From positions 1 to 64,000 of the forward strand of contig DAIDHB010000408.1 of the NCBI GenBank assembly GCA_027452145.1: a stretch of 64,000 nucleotides of DNA, given 5' to 3'. The first letter of the stretch is position 1; each line of letters opens with the position of its first letter. The translations under genes and the position numbers were made by a program. The DNA comes from Planctomycetales bacterium (GTDB lineage Bacteria > Planctomycetota > Planctomycetia > Isosphaerales > Isosphaeraceae). The notes below the pieces were generated by a model. The model did not search any database and was not told where the DNA came from. It saw nothing but the letters and a program-made list of their open reading frames with translations. Shown piece after piece: positions 18,160-27,706 of this stretch.

Positions 18160-19296
18160 ATGTTCGCTCCCCCCTATCGCGCGGCGGTCATCGGCCGGAC
18201 CGGCCGCGGAGATTACGGCCACGGCCTCGACCTCGCCCTGTTGCACCAGGAGAAATTGCAGGTTGTCGCCGTCGCCGACGAGGACGCCGCGGGCCGCGCC
18301 GCGGCGGCGAAGCGCCTGGGGGTCGAGCATGCCTACGAGGACTATCGCACGATGCTGGAGCGCGAGCGGCCCCAGTTCGTCGCGGTGGCGCCGCGATGGC
18401 TCGACGGCCACAGGGACATGATCCTGGCGTGCGCCGAGCGCGGGGTCCTGGGCATCCTCTGCGAGAAGCCGATGGCGCCCGACCTGGCGGCGTGCGACGC
18501 GATCGTCGAGACGTGCGAGCGGTCGCACGTGAAGCTCGCGATGGCCTTCCAGACCCGGTACAGCCCCCGCTACGAGCGGATCAAGGCGATGATCGCCGAG
18601 GGGGCGATCGGCGAGATCCTCGAGCTTCGGGGACGGGGCAAGGAGGACCGTCGGGGCGGCGGCGAGGACCTGATGGTCCTGGGCGTGCACATCCTGGATC
18701 TCTGCCACGACCTGCTCGGCGAGCCGTCGTGGTGCTTCGCCCGCGTGACGAGCCAGGGGCGAGCGGTCGGGCCGGCCGACGTCCGCCGGGGCCCCGAGGG
18801 GATCGGACCGCTCGCGGGCGACCGGATCGACGCCATGTTCGGCTTCAGGAATTTCCCCGCCGTCGCCCATTTCGCCACGGCCCGCCCGAAGGAGCCGGGC
18901 CGTCGCTTCGGGCTGACGATCGCCGGCTCGAAGGGCTGCATCTGGACGGGGACCGGCTGGATGCCCCCGGCCTTTCTCCTGAAGGATCCCGCCTGGACCG
19001 GCATCGGCACCGGTACCGGTACTGCACGGGCGGCGTGGTCCCCGATCACGGAAGCCGGAGCCGATAAGTCCAGTTCCGGCGCCGCCAACGACCTGGTCGC
19101 CGGCAACCGCGCCATCGTGGCCGACCTGATCCACGCCGTCGAGACGGACACCCAGCCGCGAACGAACGTGAGGGCGGGCCGGACCGCGATCGAGATGATC
19201 CTGGCCTGCTACGCCTCGCACGGTCGCGGCGGCATGGTCACCTGGCCCCTCGCCGATCGCGACGCGCACCCGCTGACCCGGCTGCCCCGTTCCTGA
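18160..19296 (+). CDS. Gfo/Idh/MocA-family oxidoreductase (cytoplasmic)
   Basis: 378 residues. The N-terminal Rossmann domain opens with AAVIGRTGRGDYG and carries the family CEKPMA motif near residue 105, where the lysine is usually catalytic; the C-terminal part is the alpha/beta substrate domain. No signal peptide, unlike the related gene at 19361-20665. The family oxidises or reduces sugars, inositols and similar polyols with NAD(P). ATG 18160 is preceded by a strong GAGGAGG. It follows the sugar porter on the same strand, consistent with catabolism of the imported sugar, but the substrate cannot be read. Confidence 0.9.
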   Translation: MFAPPYRAAVIGRTGRGDYGHGLDLALLHQEKLQVVAVADEDAAGRAAAAKRLGVEHAYEDYRTMLERERPQFVAVAPRWLDGHRDMILACAERGVLGILCEKPMAPDLAACDAIVETCERSHVKLAMAFQTRYSPRYERIKAMIAEGAIGEILELRGRGKEDRRGGGEDLMVLGVHILDLCHDLLGEPSWCFARVTSQGRAVGPADVRRGPEGIGPLAGDRIDAMFGFRNFPAVAHFATARPKEPGRRFGLTIAGSKGCIWTGTGWMPPAFLLKDPAWTGIGTGTGTARAAWSPITEAGADKSSSGAANDLVAGNRAIVADLIHAVETDTQPRTNVRAGRTAIEMILACYASHGRGGMVTWPLADRDAHPLTRLPRS

Positions 19297-19360
19297 GCTG
19301 AGCGCGGGGCCGGGCAGCCGAAATCGAGGGATCGACTGCCCGCCTCTGTCTTTCCGGCCG

Positions 19361-20665
19361 TCAGGTCGCCACCGGCGCCGCCCAGTGACCCGCGCGGTAG
19401 CGGCGGCCGACCATCGCGGCGGCCTCGCTGTCGCCGAGGATCTCCTCCGACCGCGGGTCGAACTGAAGGACCCTCCCGACCCTCGCCGCGATGTTGGCCA
19501 GGTGCACCAGGGTGGCCGCGCGGTGCCCGGCCATCACGTCGGCATGGGGGGCCTGCGACGTCCCGCGGATGCAGTCGAGGAAATTCTGATGATGCGCCGC
19601 CAGGTCGGCGGGTCCGGTGCGCTCGGCGATCTTTTTGTTCCTGGGCCCGTAGAGCGTCCAGCCGACCGAGTGGCCGATGACGAGAACCCCGCGCGTGCCG
19701 TAGAACGCCGCGCCGTTCTCGTAGCCCTCCTGGACGTAAGGCGACCAGATCCGCTGCTCGAAGATCAGTCGTTTGGCCCGGCCCGGTCCGGCCGCATCGG
19801 GGTACTCGAAGACGGCGTACTGGGTGTCCGGAAACTGCTGGTCGTCGTCGAAGAACGACTTGCCGCCCAGGCAGGCGATCCGACTCGGGTGGGTGTCGAC
19901 GCCCAGTCCCCAGGCGGCCACGTCGAGGTCGTGCACGCCGTCGTTGCCGATGTCGCCGCAACCGAAGTCGTACCACCATCGCCAGATGCCGGGCAGCAGG
20001 TTCGACCGGTACGGGACCTCGGGCACCGGCCCGAGCCAGAGGTCGAAGTCGAGCTGGGGCGGCGGCTGGGAGGGCTTCGTCTTGCCGATCGAGCGTCGGA
20101 GCTGGCTGTTCCACGCCTTGGCCACCAGGACCTCGCCGATCGCCCCGCCGCGGACGCGGTCGATGGCGTCCCGGACGACAGCCGTGCTGCGGCTCTGTGT
20201 GCCCACCTGGAGCGGCTTGCCGGAGCGGGCCACCGCCTCGCCCATCAGCCGCCCCTCACGGATGTTGTGGCAGCAGGGCTTCTCGACATAGACATGCTTC
20301 CCCGCGGCGAGGGCGAGGATCGCCGCCGGCGCGTGCCAGTGATCGGGGGTCGTGATCCAGACGGCCTCCACGCGCCGGTCGTCGAGGATGCGACGGAGAT
20401 CCTGCACGCCCGCGGGGGCCTTGCCCGAGGCCTTCTCCACGACCGAGATGCCCTCGGCCAGCCGCCCACGATCGACGTCGCAGACGTAGGCAATCTCGAC
20501 ATCGCGCCGGGCGGCGAGGAGCCGGAGATGATTGCTGCCCATCCCCCCCGCGCCGATCAGCCCGACGGCGATCCGCCCCTCGGCCGAGCCGTTCGCCGAC
20601 GCGCCGGCGAGGGCCAGGCCCGCGGCGCCTCCCTGGAGGATGGTCCTGCGCGTCATCGCTTCCAT
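19361..20665 (-). CDS. Gfo/Idh/MocA-family oxidoreductase with Tat signal (exported)
   Basis: 434 residues. The N-terminus MTRRTILQGGAAGLALAG is a twin-arginine signal, followed by the Rossmann motif VGLIGAGGMGSNH and the catalytic EKPCCHN segment near residue 130. The PGIWRWWYDFGCGDIGNDG and HQNFLDCIRGTSQ regions are typical of the exported planctomycete subgroup. Tat export fits a protein that must fold with its nicotinamide cofactor before secretion. It converges with the preceding oxidoreductase gene (64 bp gap) and lies downstream of the XylR-like regulator on the same strand. Confidence 0.9.
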   Translation of the reverse strand: MEAMTRRTILQGGAAGLALAGASANGSAEGRIAVGLIGAGGMGSNHLRLLAARRDVEIAYVCDVDRGRLAEGISVVEKASGKAPAGVQDLRRILDDRRVEAVWITTPDHWHAPAAILALAAGKHVYVEKPCCHNIREGRLMGEAVARSGKPLQVGTQSRSTAVVRDAIDRVRGGAIGEVLVAKAWNSQLRRSIGKTKPSQPPPQLDFDLWLGPVPEVPYRSNLLPGIWRWWYDFGCGDIGNDGVHDLDVAAWGLGVDTHPSRIACLGGKSFFDDDQQFPDTQYAVFEYPDAAGPGRAKRLIFEQRIWSPYVQEGYENGAAFYGTRGVLVIGHSVGWTLYGPRNKKIAERTGPADLAAHHQNFLDCIRGTSQAPHADVMAGHRAATLVHLANIAARVGRVLQFDPRSEEILGDSEAAAMVGRRYRAGHWAAPVAT

Positions 20666-20861
20666 CGTCGGGTCTCCGGTGGGAACGGGTGTCCGGATCA
20701 GATCCGCTCATGATCGCTCCGTCCGGGTCTCAGGGCAAGCGAGCAGGAGCGCCGAGCACGGGATCGTGGGGGGCCGACCGGCATGGACGATGTTCGCTCG
20801 CGATTGGATTGGGGGATGGCGAGGGTTCCCTCGAAGCCGGCGCGTCACGATGGCCCGGGCG

Positions 20862-22031
20862 TCAGCGGGCGCGGGACTGATTGCGGTACTCGGTCGGCGT
20901 CAGGCCGGTCTCCCGGCGGAAGACGGTCGAGAGGTGCTTCGCCTCCGAGAAGCCCGAGTCCCCGGCGATCCGGGCGATCGGCAGGTCGGTGTCCGCCAGC
21001 AGGACCCTGGCCCGATCCAGGCGGACCCGGCGGATTTCCTCGGCGACGCCGCGCCCCAGGGCCTTCACGAACCGGCGCTCCAGCGATCGCCGCGAGGTGG
21101 CCACGGCGTCGAGCACGGCGGCGACTCCGATCGGCCTGTGAGCATGCGTCCGGATGAACCGGACCGCTGCCGCCACGTCCTCGTCGTCGATCGCCAGGAT
21201 GTCCGACGAGGGCCTCGTGACAACGCCCGGCGACGGCAACAGGAGCGTGCGGGGCCGAACGCGGTCCTTTTTTCCCCGGCGGGAGATCAAGCCCTCGAGC
21301 ATCCGCGCGGCCTCGAAGCCGATCCGCTCGGCCGGGAGGGCGACGCTGGACAGCGGCGGCCTCGCCATCTGGCAGAGCAAATCGTCGTTATCCACGCCCA
21401 GGAGCGCCAGGTCGTCCGGTACGCGAAGGCCCGCCCGGTGGCAGATCTCGGAGAGCTGGACGCCCTGAATGTCGTGGCTCGCCAGCACCCCGGCCGGCCT
21501 GGGCAGGCCGGCAAGCCAGCCCTGGAGTCCGTCGTTCCACCGCCAGAGGCCGCTTGGCTCCGGATGCAGCGGATCGTCCGAGAGATAGCTGGAGACCTCG
21601 AACCCGGCCCGCTCGACCTCGCGGCGAAAGCCCGCCTCGCGTCCCTTCGAGAACGCGTGATCGGTGTAGCCGAAGAAGCCGAAATGGCGGAGCCCGCGGT
21701 CGAGGAAATGCCCGGCGGCCAGCCGGCCCGCCTGCTCGTGATCGGCCATGACGCGCGGGATCTTCAGGTCGGGCAGGACCCCCGAGACGTTCACCACCGG
21801 CTGGCCGAGGCGGCCGACGGACTCGGCCAGGTCGAGAGTGAAGATGTGGGCGATCAGCCCGTCGAGCTCGAGCGGGCGGATCGACGCGATGGCGTCCGGA
21901 TCGGGGGCGACCGGCGTGAAGGCCCACCCGGGCCTCGACGCGGCGAACGCACAGATCCCCCGCACGATGTCCCGGTAATAGGTCAGGTTATAGTTGAACA
22001 CCAGTCCGATCCGGGCCGGGTGGGTCGTCAT
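20862..22031 (-). CDS. XylR-like AraC-family transcriptional regulator
   Basis: 389 residues. Residues 1-270 resemble a LacI/periplasmic-binding-type sugar-sensing domain (IGLVFNYNLTYYRDIVRGI, GVLASHDIQGVQLSEIC, LALLGVDNDDLLC); residues about 285-385 are an AraC-type double helix-turn-helix (RRSLERRF, IARIAGDSGFSEAKHLSTVF). This architecture matches the xylose regulator XylR. I start at ATG 22031 because the sensing domain begins there; a longer frame exists upstream. It is divergent from the hydrolase at 22203, so it probably controls that gene and the sugar-use genes on both sides. Confidence 0.9.
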   Translation of the reverse strand: MTTHPARIGLVFNYNLTYYRDIVRGICAFAASRPGWAFTPVAPDPDAIASIRPLELDGLIAHIFTLDLAESVGRLGQPVVNVSGVLPDLKIPRVMADHEQAGRLAAGHFLDRGLRHFGFFGYTDHAFSKGREAGFRREVERAGFEVSSYLSDDPLHPEPSGLWRWNDGLQGWLAGLPRPAGVLASHDIQGVQLSEICHRAGLRVPDDLALLGVDNDDLLCQMARPPLSSVALPAERIGFEAARMLEGLISRRGKKDRVRPRTLLLPSPGVVTRPSSDILAIDDEDVAAAVRFIRTHAHRPIGVAAVLDAVATSRRSLERRFVKALGRGVAEEIRRVRLDRARVLLADTDLPIARIAGDSGFSEAKHLSTVFRRETGLTPTEYRNQSRAR

Positions 22032-22038
22032 GCTCACC

Positions 22039-22075
22039 AGTATAAGGGATGACGTAAAATCGGAACAGATTTCCG
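22039..22075 (-). promoter_or_regulatory. Possible promoter and operator before the XylR-like gene
   Basis: On the minus strand TATACT (22039-22044) lies only 7 bases before ATG 22031, so a transcript would be nearly leaderless. An inverted repeat CGGAA-5-TTCCG sits at 22061-22075, over the expected -35 region, where an autoregulatory site would be. Both are pattern matches. Confidence 0.3.
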
Positions 22076-22202
22076 CAATCGCGGATCGCGGTTCCGGCTT
22101 GCCGGGAGTCAAATAGTCCATGTCCACCGGAGAAGCCGGGTCACCCGGCCGCGAGCGCGAGCCGCTCGCGGCCGCAGTCCTTCGTCGTCGAGGTTGGCCG
22201 TG

Positions 22203-24512
22203 ATGATGCGCAGATTACCGGGTCTATTCCTGCTGATGGCCTTGCCCCTGGAGATGGCGTCCGCCGCGCCTCCCGTGACCTGGGACGAGCTGCGGCGCCT
22301 GCCCGCCGATTGCCCGGTCGTCTACGACAACGACTGGCTCGGGGACACCAACGACGATGAATACCTCCTGGCCAGGGCCAATCTCGGCAAGGCCAACCTC
22401 CGGGGCTTCATCCTCTCGAAGGACGAGTGGGACCACGGGCGGCAGTACCGGGTGGAGGACGGCCGCAAGGATTTCGAGCATGACCTGGCGATCGCCCGCC
22501 GGGCGGGATTCCGCAACGTCCCCGAGCTGACCATCGGCGCCGACCGGCTCCTGAGCCGGCCGGCCAGCGGCAAGGTCGAGGACACGAAGCCCGTCTCCTC
22601 GGCGGGGACCGACCTGATTGTCCGCGAGGCGCGGGGCGCCAGCCCCGAGAAGCCGCTGGTGGTGATCGTCGGCGGCCCGCTCGGCACGGTGGCGAGCGCC
22701 TACCTGAGCGACCCATCGATCGCCGGGCGGATGGTCGTCATGATGACCGATATCGACGGCTACAACGGCACCGACCCCTGGGCCAACTTCATCGTGGCCA
22801 CCCGCTGCAAGCTGGTGAACTTCGGCGCCAGCCCGCTCTGGTGGCCGCAGCGTCCCGATCCGCCGGTCATGCCCCCGGGCCGCTTCGACGGCCTGCCCGA
22901 TTCCGAGATCGTCCGCTCGATGAAGGAGGTCGCCCGGAGATTCTGGGAGCGGAGCACTCGCAAGCAGAAGCCCGACCGGGACGACGGGTTCGCCGACGGG
23001 GCCGGGACCTTTTTGCTCTACCGTCCCGAGACGTGGACCGGGGTCAAGAAGGTGCGGGTGACCGCGGCCTGGTCGCACGAGGACGCCCCCGCGGGCGAGT
23101 ATCATTACCTCGACGCCACGGGTATCAATCCCCAGATAATGACCGAGGAGTTCTTCGGCACGTTTGCGCTCGCACTCGGTGCCCCCGCCGCGAGCCGATC
23201 CGTCAAGGAGACGCCGTATCCCGTACGCGTCAGCGACAACCGCCGCTTCCTGGTCGACCAGCACGGCCGGCCGTTCTTCTATCTCGGCGACACCGCCTGG
23301 GAACTCTTCCACCGGCTCGACCGCGACGAGGCCACCGTGTACCTGAAGGACCGGGCCGCGAAGCGTTTCACGGTCATCCAGGCGGTCGTCCTGGCCGAGC
23401 ACGGCGGGCTCGACGTGCCGAATGCCTACGGCCATCGGCCACTCGAGGCGAAGGATCCGACCCGGCCCGTCGAGGCGTATTTCCAGCACGTGGACTTCGT
23501 CGTCGATCAGGCCGAGCGGCTGGGGCTGGTCGTCGGGATGCTCCCCACCTGGGGCAGTTGGTGGCACGACGGCCGCGGGATCTTCACGCCCCAGACGGCC
23601 GAATCGTTCGGCGAGTACGTCGGCCGGCGCTACCGGGACCGGCCGATCATCTGGATCCTCGGCGGCGACCGGCCCGTCGAGAACGACCGTCAGAGGGCGA
23701 TCGTCGTCGCGATGGCCCGGGGCCTGCGCAAGGGGGATGGCGGGCGGCATCTGATGACGTTCCACCCGCCGGGAGGCCAGGGCTCGTCGAAGTGGTTCCA
23801 GGGCGAGGACTGGCTGGCGTTCAACATGATCCAGTCGGGCCACGGTTACAACCACCCCAACTACGCGATGATCGCCGCCGATCATGCCCGCAAGCCGACC
23901 AAACCCTGCCTCGATGGCAAGCCGGGCTACGAGGACCATCCCGCCGAGTTCAACCCGAAGAACGGCTATCTGGACGAGTCCGACGTCCGCAAGTCCGCCT
24001 ACTGGTCGCTGTTCGCCGGGGCCTGTGGGCACACCTACGGCTGCCACGACATCTGGCAGTTCCTCGCCCCGGGCCGGGCGCCGATCACCGCGGCGCGGAC
24101 GCCCTGGCGGTCGGCGAAGGATCTCCCCGGCGCCTCGCAGATGCAGCATGCCCGCGCGCTGGTGGAATCGCGCCCCGTCCTCGTTCGCATCCCCGACCAG
24201 TCGCTGCTGGCCTCCGACTTCGGCCGGGGCTCGGATCATCTCCAGGCGACCCGCGCCGAGGACGGCAGCTACGCCTTCGTCTATTCGCCCTCGGGCAAGC
24301 CTTTCACGGTGAACCTCGAGAAGCTCGCCGGCAAGCGGCTGCGAGCCTCGTGGTACGACCCCCGCAACGGCCAGGCCCGGGCGATCGGGACATTCCCCCG
24401 AGCGGGCCGCAAGGAGTTTCCGCCTCCATCCCAGGGCAAGGGGCACGACTGGGTCCTCGTCCTCGACGACGAGGCGCGCGGATACCCCGAACCCGGCAAG
24501 ATGGGTCATTGA
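22203..24512 (+). CDS. Nucleoside-hydrolase-like domain fused to DUF4038 apiosidase-like glycoside hydrolase
   Basis: 769 residues with a signal peptide (LFLLMALPLEMASAA). Residues about 35-320 resemble a nucleoside-hydrolase fold, with VVYDNDWLGDTNDDEYLL in place of the usual DTDxGxDD metal site. Residues about 345-680 match DUF4038/GH140 glycoside hydrolases (FFYLGDTAWELFHRLDRDEA, GMLPTWGSWW, IIWILGGDRPVEND), and the end resembles the putative collagen-binding domain that follows DUF4038. GH140 includes D-apiosidases acting on pectin RG-II. The start could be GTG 22200, ATG 22203 or ATG 22206. The XylR-like regulator is divergent and a secreted propeller follows 71 bp downstream. Specificity is inferred from the family. 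Confidence 0.85.
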   Translation: MMRRLPGLFLLMALPLEMASAAPPVTWDELRRLPADCPVVYDNDWLGDTNDDEYLLARANLGKANLRGFILSKDEWDHGRQYRVEDGRKDFEHDLAIARRAGFRNVPELTIGADRLLSRPASGKVEDTKPVSSAGTDLIVREARGASPEKPLVVIVGGPLGTVASAYLSDPSIAGRMVVMMTDIDGYNGTDPWANFIVATRCKLVNFGASPLWWPQRPDPPVMPPGRFDGLPDSEIVRSMKEVARRFWERSTRKQKPDRDDGFADGAGTFLLYRPETWTGVKKVRVTAAWSHEDAPAGEYHYLDATGINPQIMTEEFFGTFALALGAPAASRSVKETPYPVRVSDNRRFLVDQHGRPFFYLGDTAWELFHRLDRDEATVYLKDRAAKRFTVIQAVVLAEHGGLDVPNAYGHRPLEAKDPTRPVEAYFQHVDFVVDQAERLGLVVGMLPTWGSWWHDGRGIFTPQTAESFGEYVGRRYRDRPIIWILGGDRPVENDRQRAIVVAMARGLRKGDGGRHLMTFHPPGGQGSSKWFQGEDWLAFNMIQSGHGYNHPNYAMIAADHARKPTKPCLDGKPGYEDHPAEFNPKNGYLDESDVRKSAYWSLFAGACGHTYGCHDIWQFLAPGRAPITAARTPWRSAKDLPGASQMQHARALVESRPVLVRIPDQSLLASDFGRGSDHLQATRAEDGSYAFVYSPSGKPFTVNLEKLAGKRLRASWYDPRNGQARAIGTFPRAGRKEFPPPSQGKGHDWVLVLDDEARGYPEPGKMGH

Positions 24513-24583
24513 GAGTATTGAAGCAGAGCCAAGGTCGATTCGAAAGAAGAGCAAGCCCACGGGACTCACGGAGCCTTCCGGTC

Positions 24584-26698
24584 ATGAGAAACGCAATCCT
24601 TATCGCTCTCTCGGCCCTTGTGGTCGGCCAATCCGCTCGCGCCGAGGACCGGCCGGGTGCGGGGCCGCTGCGCTACACGACCTCGTGGGTCGGCAACACC
24701 TTCGGCGGCGGGCCGAGCTGGGTCCAGAACGCCGCCGAGTCGATGCAGGTCCTGCCCGACGGCACGCTCGTCGTGGGGAGCTTCTGGGATGAGGGCGGCC
24801 GCGAGGTCGGTCTGTACAAGAACGGCGAGATCGCCGGACAGCTCCCCGATACCCACATGAGGGCCGGTTTCGCCGTCGCCGCGAACGATCGTTATTTCTT
24901 CTATGCTCATACCTGCGGCCTCGAGAACCAGCCCGAGGCCAAAGCCGGCGAGGCCCAGCGCGAGAAGCCGATCTGCTATTTCGGCGTGAGCCGCTACACC
25001 CGCGACGGCAAGCACGCGCCATTCCCGGGCGGCAAGACCCGGTTCAGGAATATGGTCGCCTTCCGCGAGGCGCCGGACAATCACGCCCTGATTCCGCGAG
25101 GGGTCGCGGCGACCGCCAGGGCACTCTTCGTCGCCGATACGGCCTTCGACAGGATCCAGGTCATCGACGCCGAAACCATGAAGATCCTTCGCGAGTTCCC
25201 CGCGCCTCGGCCCGGCCGGCTCGCGACCGATGCCGGGGGCAACCTCTGGGTGATCTGCGAGGGTGGGAAGCGCGTGGCGTCGTACTCGGCCGACGGCCGG
25301 CTCCGGCTCGAGGCCCTGCCGCTGCCGGCCGGCTCCGCGCCGAGTGGACTTGGGTTCGACCACGAGGGCCGGCTGCTCGTCTGCGACAACGGGCCGCAGC
25401 AGCAGATCCATGCCTTCGACATCAAGCAGAGTCCGCCCCGGCTGGTCGAGTCGCTCGGCGAGGAGGGCGGCATGTTCGCCGGGCCCGAGCCCGGCAAGGC
25501 CGGCCCCTGGCGGTTCGCCGGCCCGACAGGCGCGGGCTGCGACGCGGCCGGGAACCTCTACGTCAGTTGCAACGTCCCGCGCGGCGGGACGGTCCTTCGC
25601 GCCTTCTCGCCCCGACGCCAGTTGCTCTGGGAATTGCTCGGCCTCGAATTCGTTGATGTCGCCGACGCCGACCCGGCCTCCGACGGCCGCGACGTCTTCA
25701 CGGCCGACGATCGCTACCGCTTCGACCCCGATGCCCCGCCCGGGAAGAACTGGCGATGGGAGGCCCACACGCTCGACCCGCACCGCTATCCGCACGATCT
25801 GAGGCTGCATTTCCCGGGGCTCCAGTGCGGCACGTCGGTGCGAACTCTCGGCGGCGAGCGGTTCCTCTGCCAGCGCGGGATGTGGCAGGGCGTCCTGGGA
25901 ATCTACCGGATCGACGGGGATCTCGCCGTGCCCGCGACCGTGCTTAGCAGCGGACCGATCAAGGCCGACGACGGCTGGTCGCCGCCGGGCCAGCCCGCGG
26001 CCGGACGGTGGTTCTGGCGCGATGCCGACGGCGACGGCCGGATGGCGGCCGGCGAATATGTCCCGACGACCGGACCGGACGGCGAGTACTGGGCCAGCAA
26101 CGTCGATTCCCGGGGCGATATCTGGCAGGCGGGCCGCGAGTCGGGCATCTGGCGATGGCGATTCCGGGGCCTGGACTCGCACCACAATCCCCAGTACGAC
26201 CCCAGGCCCGAGCACTCGCCGATGCCGTCGCCGTTCACCGACCTGCTGCGGACCGAATATATCCCCGAAACCGATACGATGTACCTGAGCGGCCAGACGA
26301 AGGACCGGCCGATCTCCAACGGCGAGTGGGGGACGGCCGGGACCGTGATCGTCCGGTACGATGATTGGAGCAAGAGTCCGAAGCTCCGCTATCGCATCGA
26401 CCTGCCGTATGTCGGCGAGAAACGGTTCATCGTCTCGATCGCGTATGCCGGAGACCTGGCGTTCGCCGTCGATTGCAAGAGCGCCGAGGTCTTCGTCTAC
26501 AACCTGCGCGACGGTTCAGCGGTCGGGTCCATGAAGCCCGGCCCCGAGGTCCACGGCGAGAGCGGCTGGGTCGATTTCCGCGACGGCATCCGGGCCATCC
26601 GGCGAAGGGACGGGAGTTACCTGGTCTTCGTCGAGGAGGACTACAAGGGCAAGTCGCTGGTGTATCGGCTGGAGGATCCGCTCGGGACGGCGAGGTGA
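24584..26698 (+). CDS. Secreted beta-propeller protein (NHL/SMP-30-like)
   Basis: 704 residues. The start MRNAILIALSALVVGQSARA is a signal peptide. Repeated propeller blades are visible (GVAATARALFVADTAFDRIQV, GRLATDAGGNLWVICEGG, PSGLGFDHEGRLLVCDNG, GAGCDAAGNLYVSC), spaced as in NHL/SMP-30-type proteins. Around residue 480 there is a DADGDGRM motif like an EF-hand/dockerin calcium loop. It follows the apiosidase-like fusion on the same strand and is probably co-transcribed. Function is unknown: it may bind or process a glycan, or be a periplasmic or extracellular scaffold. Confidence 0.8.
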   Translation: MRNAILIALSALVVGQSARAEDRPGAGPLRYTTSWVGNTFGGGPSWVQNAAESMQVLPDGTLVVGSFWDEGGREVGLYKNGEIAGQLPDTHMRAGFAVAANDRYFFYAHTCGLENQPEAKAGEAQREKPICYFGVSRYTRDGKHAPFPGGKTRFRNMVAFREAPDNHALIPRGVAATARALFVADTAFDRIQVIDAETMKILREFPAPRPGRLATDAGGNLWVICEGGKRVASYSADGRLRLEALPLPAGSAPSGLGFDHEGRLLVCDNGPQQQIHAFDIKQSPPRLVESLGEEGGMFAGPEPGKAGPWRFAGPTGAGCDAAGNLYVSCNVPRGGTVLRAFSPRRQLLWELLGLEFVDVADADPASDGRDVFTADDRYRFDPDAPPGKNWRWEAHTLDPHRYPHDLRLHFPGLQCGTSVRTLGGERFLCQRGMWQGVLGIYRIDGDLAVPATVLSSGPIKADDGWSPPGQPAAGRWFWRDADGDGRMAAGEYVPTTGPDGEYWASNVDSRGDIWQAGRESGIWRWRFRGLDSHHNPQYDPRPEHSPMPSPFTDLLRTEYIPETDTMYLSGQTKDRPISNGEWGTAGTVIVRYDDWSKSPKLRYRIDLPYVGEKRFIVSIAYAGDLAFAVDCKSAEVFVYNLRDGSAVGSMKPGPEVHGESGWVDFRDGIRAIRRRDGSYLVFVEEDYKGKSLVYRLEDPLGTAR

Positions 26699-26737
26699 AC
26701 GCGCCCGCAACGACATTCACTCGAGGAGACGACACGA

Positions 26738-27667
26738 ATGATGCTACTGATCGCCGCGATCGGCCTCGTGACGGCCGGCCCCAACGCCGACACCGACCTG
26801 CACGGCCATCGGTTCCTGATCACCTCGGTGAGGACGGGCGACACGGAGGTGTTCCTCGTCGATCCCACCTCCGGTGACGCGACGAACCTCACCCGGAGCC
26901 CCCGGTCGGAGGACCGCTACCCGTGCTGGTCGTCCGACGGCAGGCGGTTCGCGTTCACGTCCGATCGCGACGGTGTCTTCAACCTCTACGTCGCGGACAT
27001 CGACGGCGCGAACGTCCGGCGCGTCACCGACCTCAAATCCCCGGCGGTGGCCTACATGCCGAGCTGGGTCGGCGACCGGATTGTCTTCGGCCTCCACGAC
27101 GAGCGCGCCCGGATCGCCGTCGTCGGGCCCGATGGAAGTGGCATGCGAGTCCTCGGACCCGGCCACGACCCCGTCCTCTCGCCCGACGGGAAGAGGATCG
27201 CCTTCACCGGCGAGGCACCCGGCGGCGTGACCGTGTTCGTCATGGACGCCGACGGCTCGCATCGCCGCCAGGTCGTCAAGGAGGCGAACTCCTGGGGCGC
27301 GGTGTTCCCCGACTGGTCGCCCGACGGCAGGAGCCTGGTGTACGCCTTCAAGGTCCGAGAGGGCCTGGAGCTGTTCACGGTCGACGCCGAGGGCGAGACG
27401 GCTCCTCGACAGCTCACGCACCTGGGTGGCGTTTCGACCCCCGCCGCGTGGTCGCCCGACGGCTCGTGGATCTCGTTCCGGCACACGAATGAGGCCTACT
27501 GGCGAGACCCCGAGCGGATGAAGCGGATCTACAGCGAGAAGCCGGGGGACAAGAGGCCGGTCTGGGTCGTCCGATCGGACGGCACCGCGGCGCACGTCGT
27601 CGAGTGCCTGCGCTACCAGTGCGGGATGGACGGCAGCCGCGCCGCGTGGCGTCCCCGGCGGCGCTGA
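26738..27667 (+). CDS. TolB-like WD40/PD40 beta-propeller protein
   Basis: 309 residues with a short hydrophobic N-terminus (MLLIAAIGLVTA) that may serve for export. It has at least five PD40-type blades (PCWSSDGRRFAFTSDRDG, PVLSPDGKRIAFTGE, PDWSPDGRSLVYAF, AAWSPDGSWISFRH), as in TolB and peptidase S9 propellers. No peptidase domain follows. GAGGAG precedes ATG 26738 by 8 bases, and the gap to the preceding gene is only 39 bp, so an operon is likely. It is probably a periplasmic binding protein without enzymatic activity. Confidence 0.85.
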   Translation: MMLLIAAIGLVTAGPNADTDLHGHRFLITSVRTGDTEVFLVDPTSGDATNLTRSPRSEDRYPCWSSDGRRFAFTSDRDGVFNLYVADIDGANVRRVTDLKSPAVAYMPSWVGDRIVFGLHDERARIAVVGPDGSGMRVLGPGHDPVLSPDGKRIAFTGEAPGGVTVFVMDADGSHRRQVVKEANSWGAVFPDWSPDGRSLVYAFKVREGLELFTVDAEGETAPRQLTHLGGVSTPAAWSPDGSWISFRHTNEAYWRDPERMKRIYSEKPGDKRPVWVVRSDGTAAHVVECLRYQCGMDGSRAAWRPRRR

Positions 27668-27706
27668 AAGGCGTGGTGGCGGCGTCGGGACGGAATGACG
27701 GGCCCG

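Noticed and set aside
16542-18161. 539-codon minus-strand frame opposite the sugar porter
   Set aside because: Antisense of the MFS gene; no recognisable domain.
22224-24569. 781-codon minus-strand frame opposite the hydrolase fusion
   Set aside because: Shadow of a GC-rich gene whose sense strand shows clear domains.
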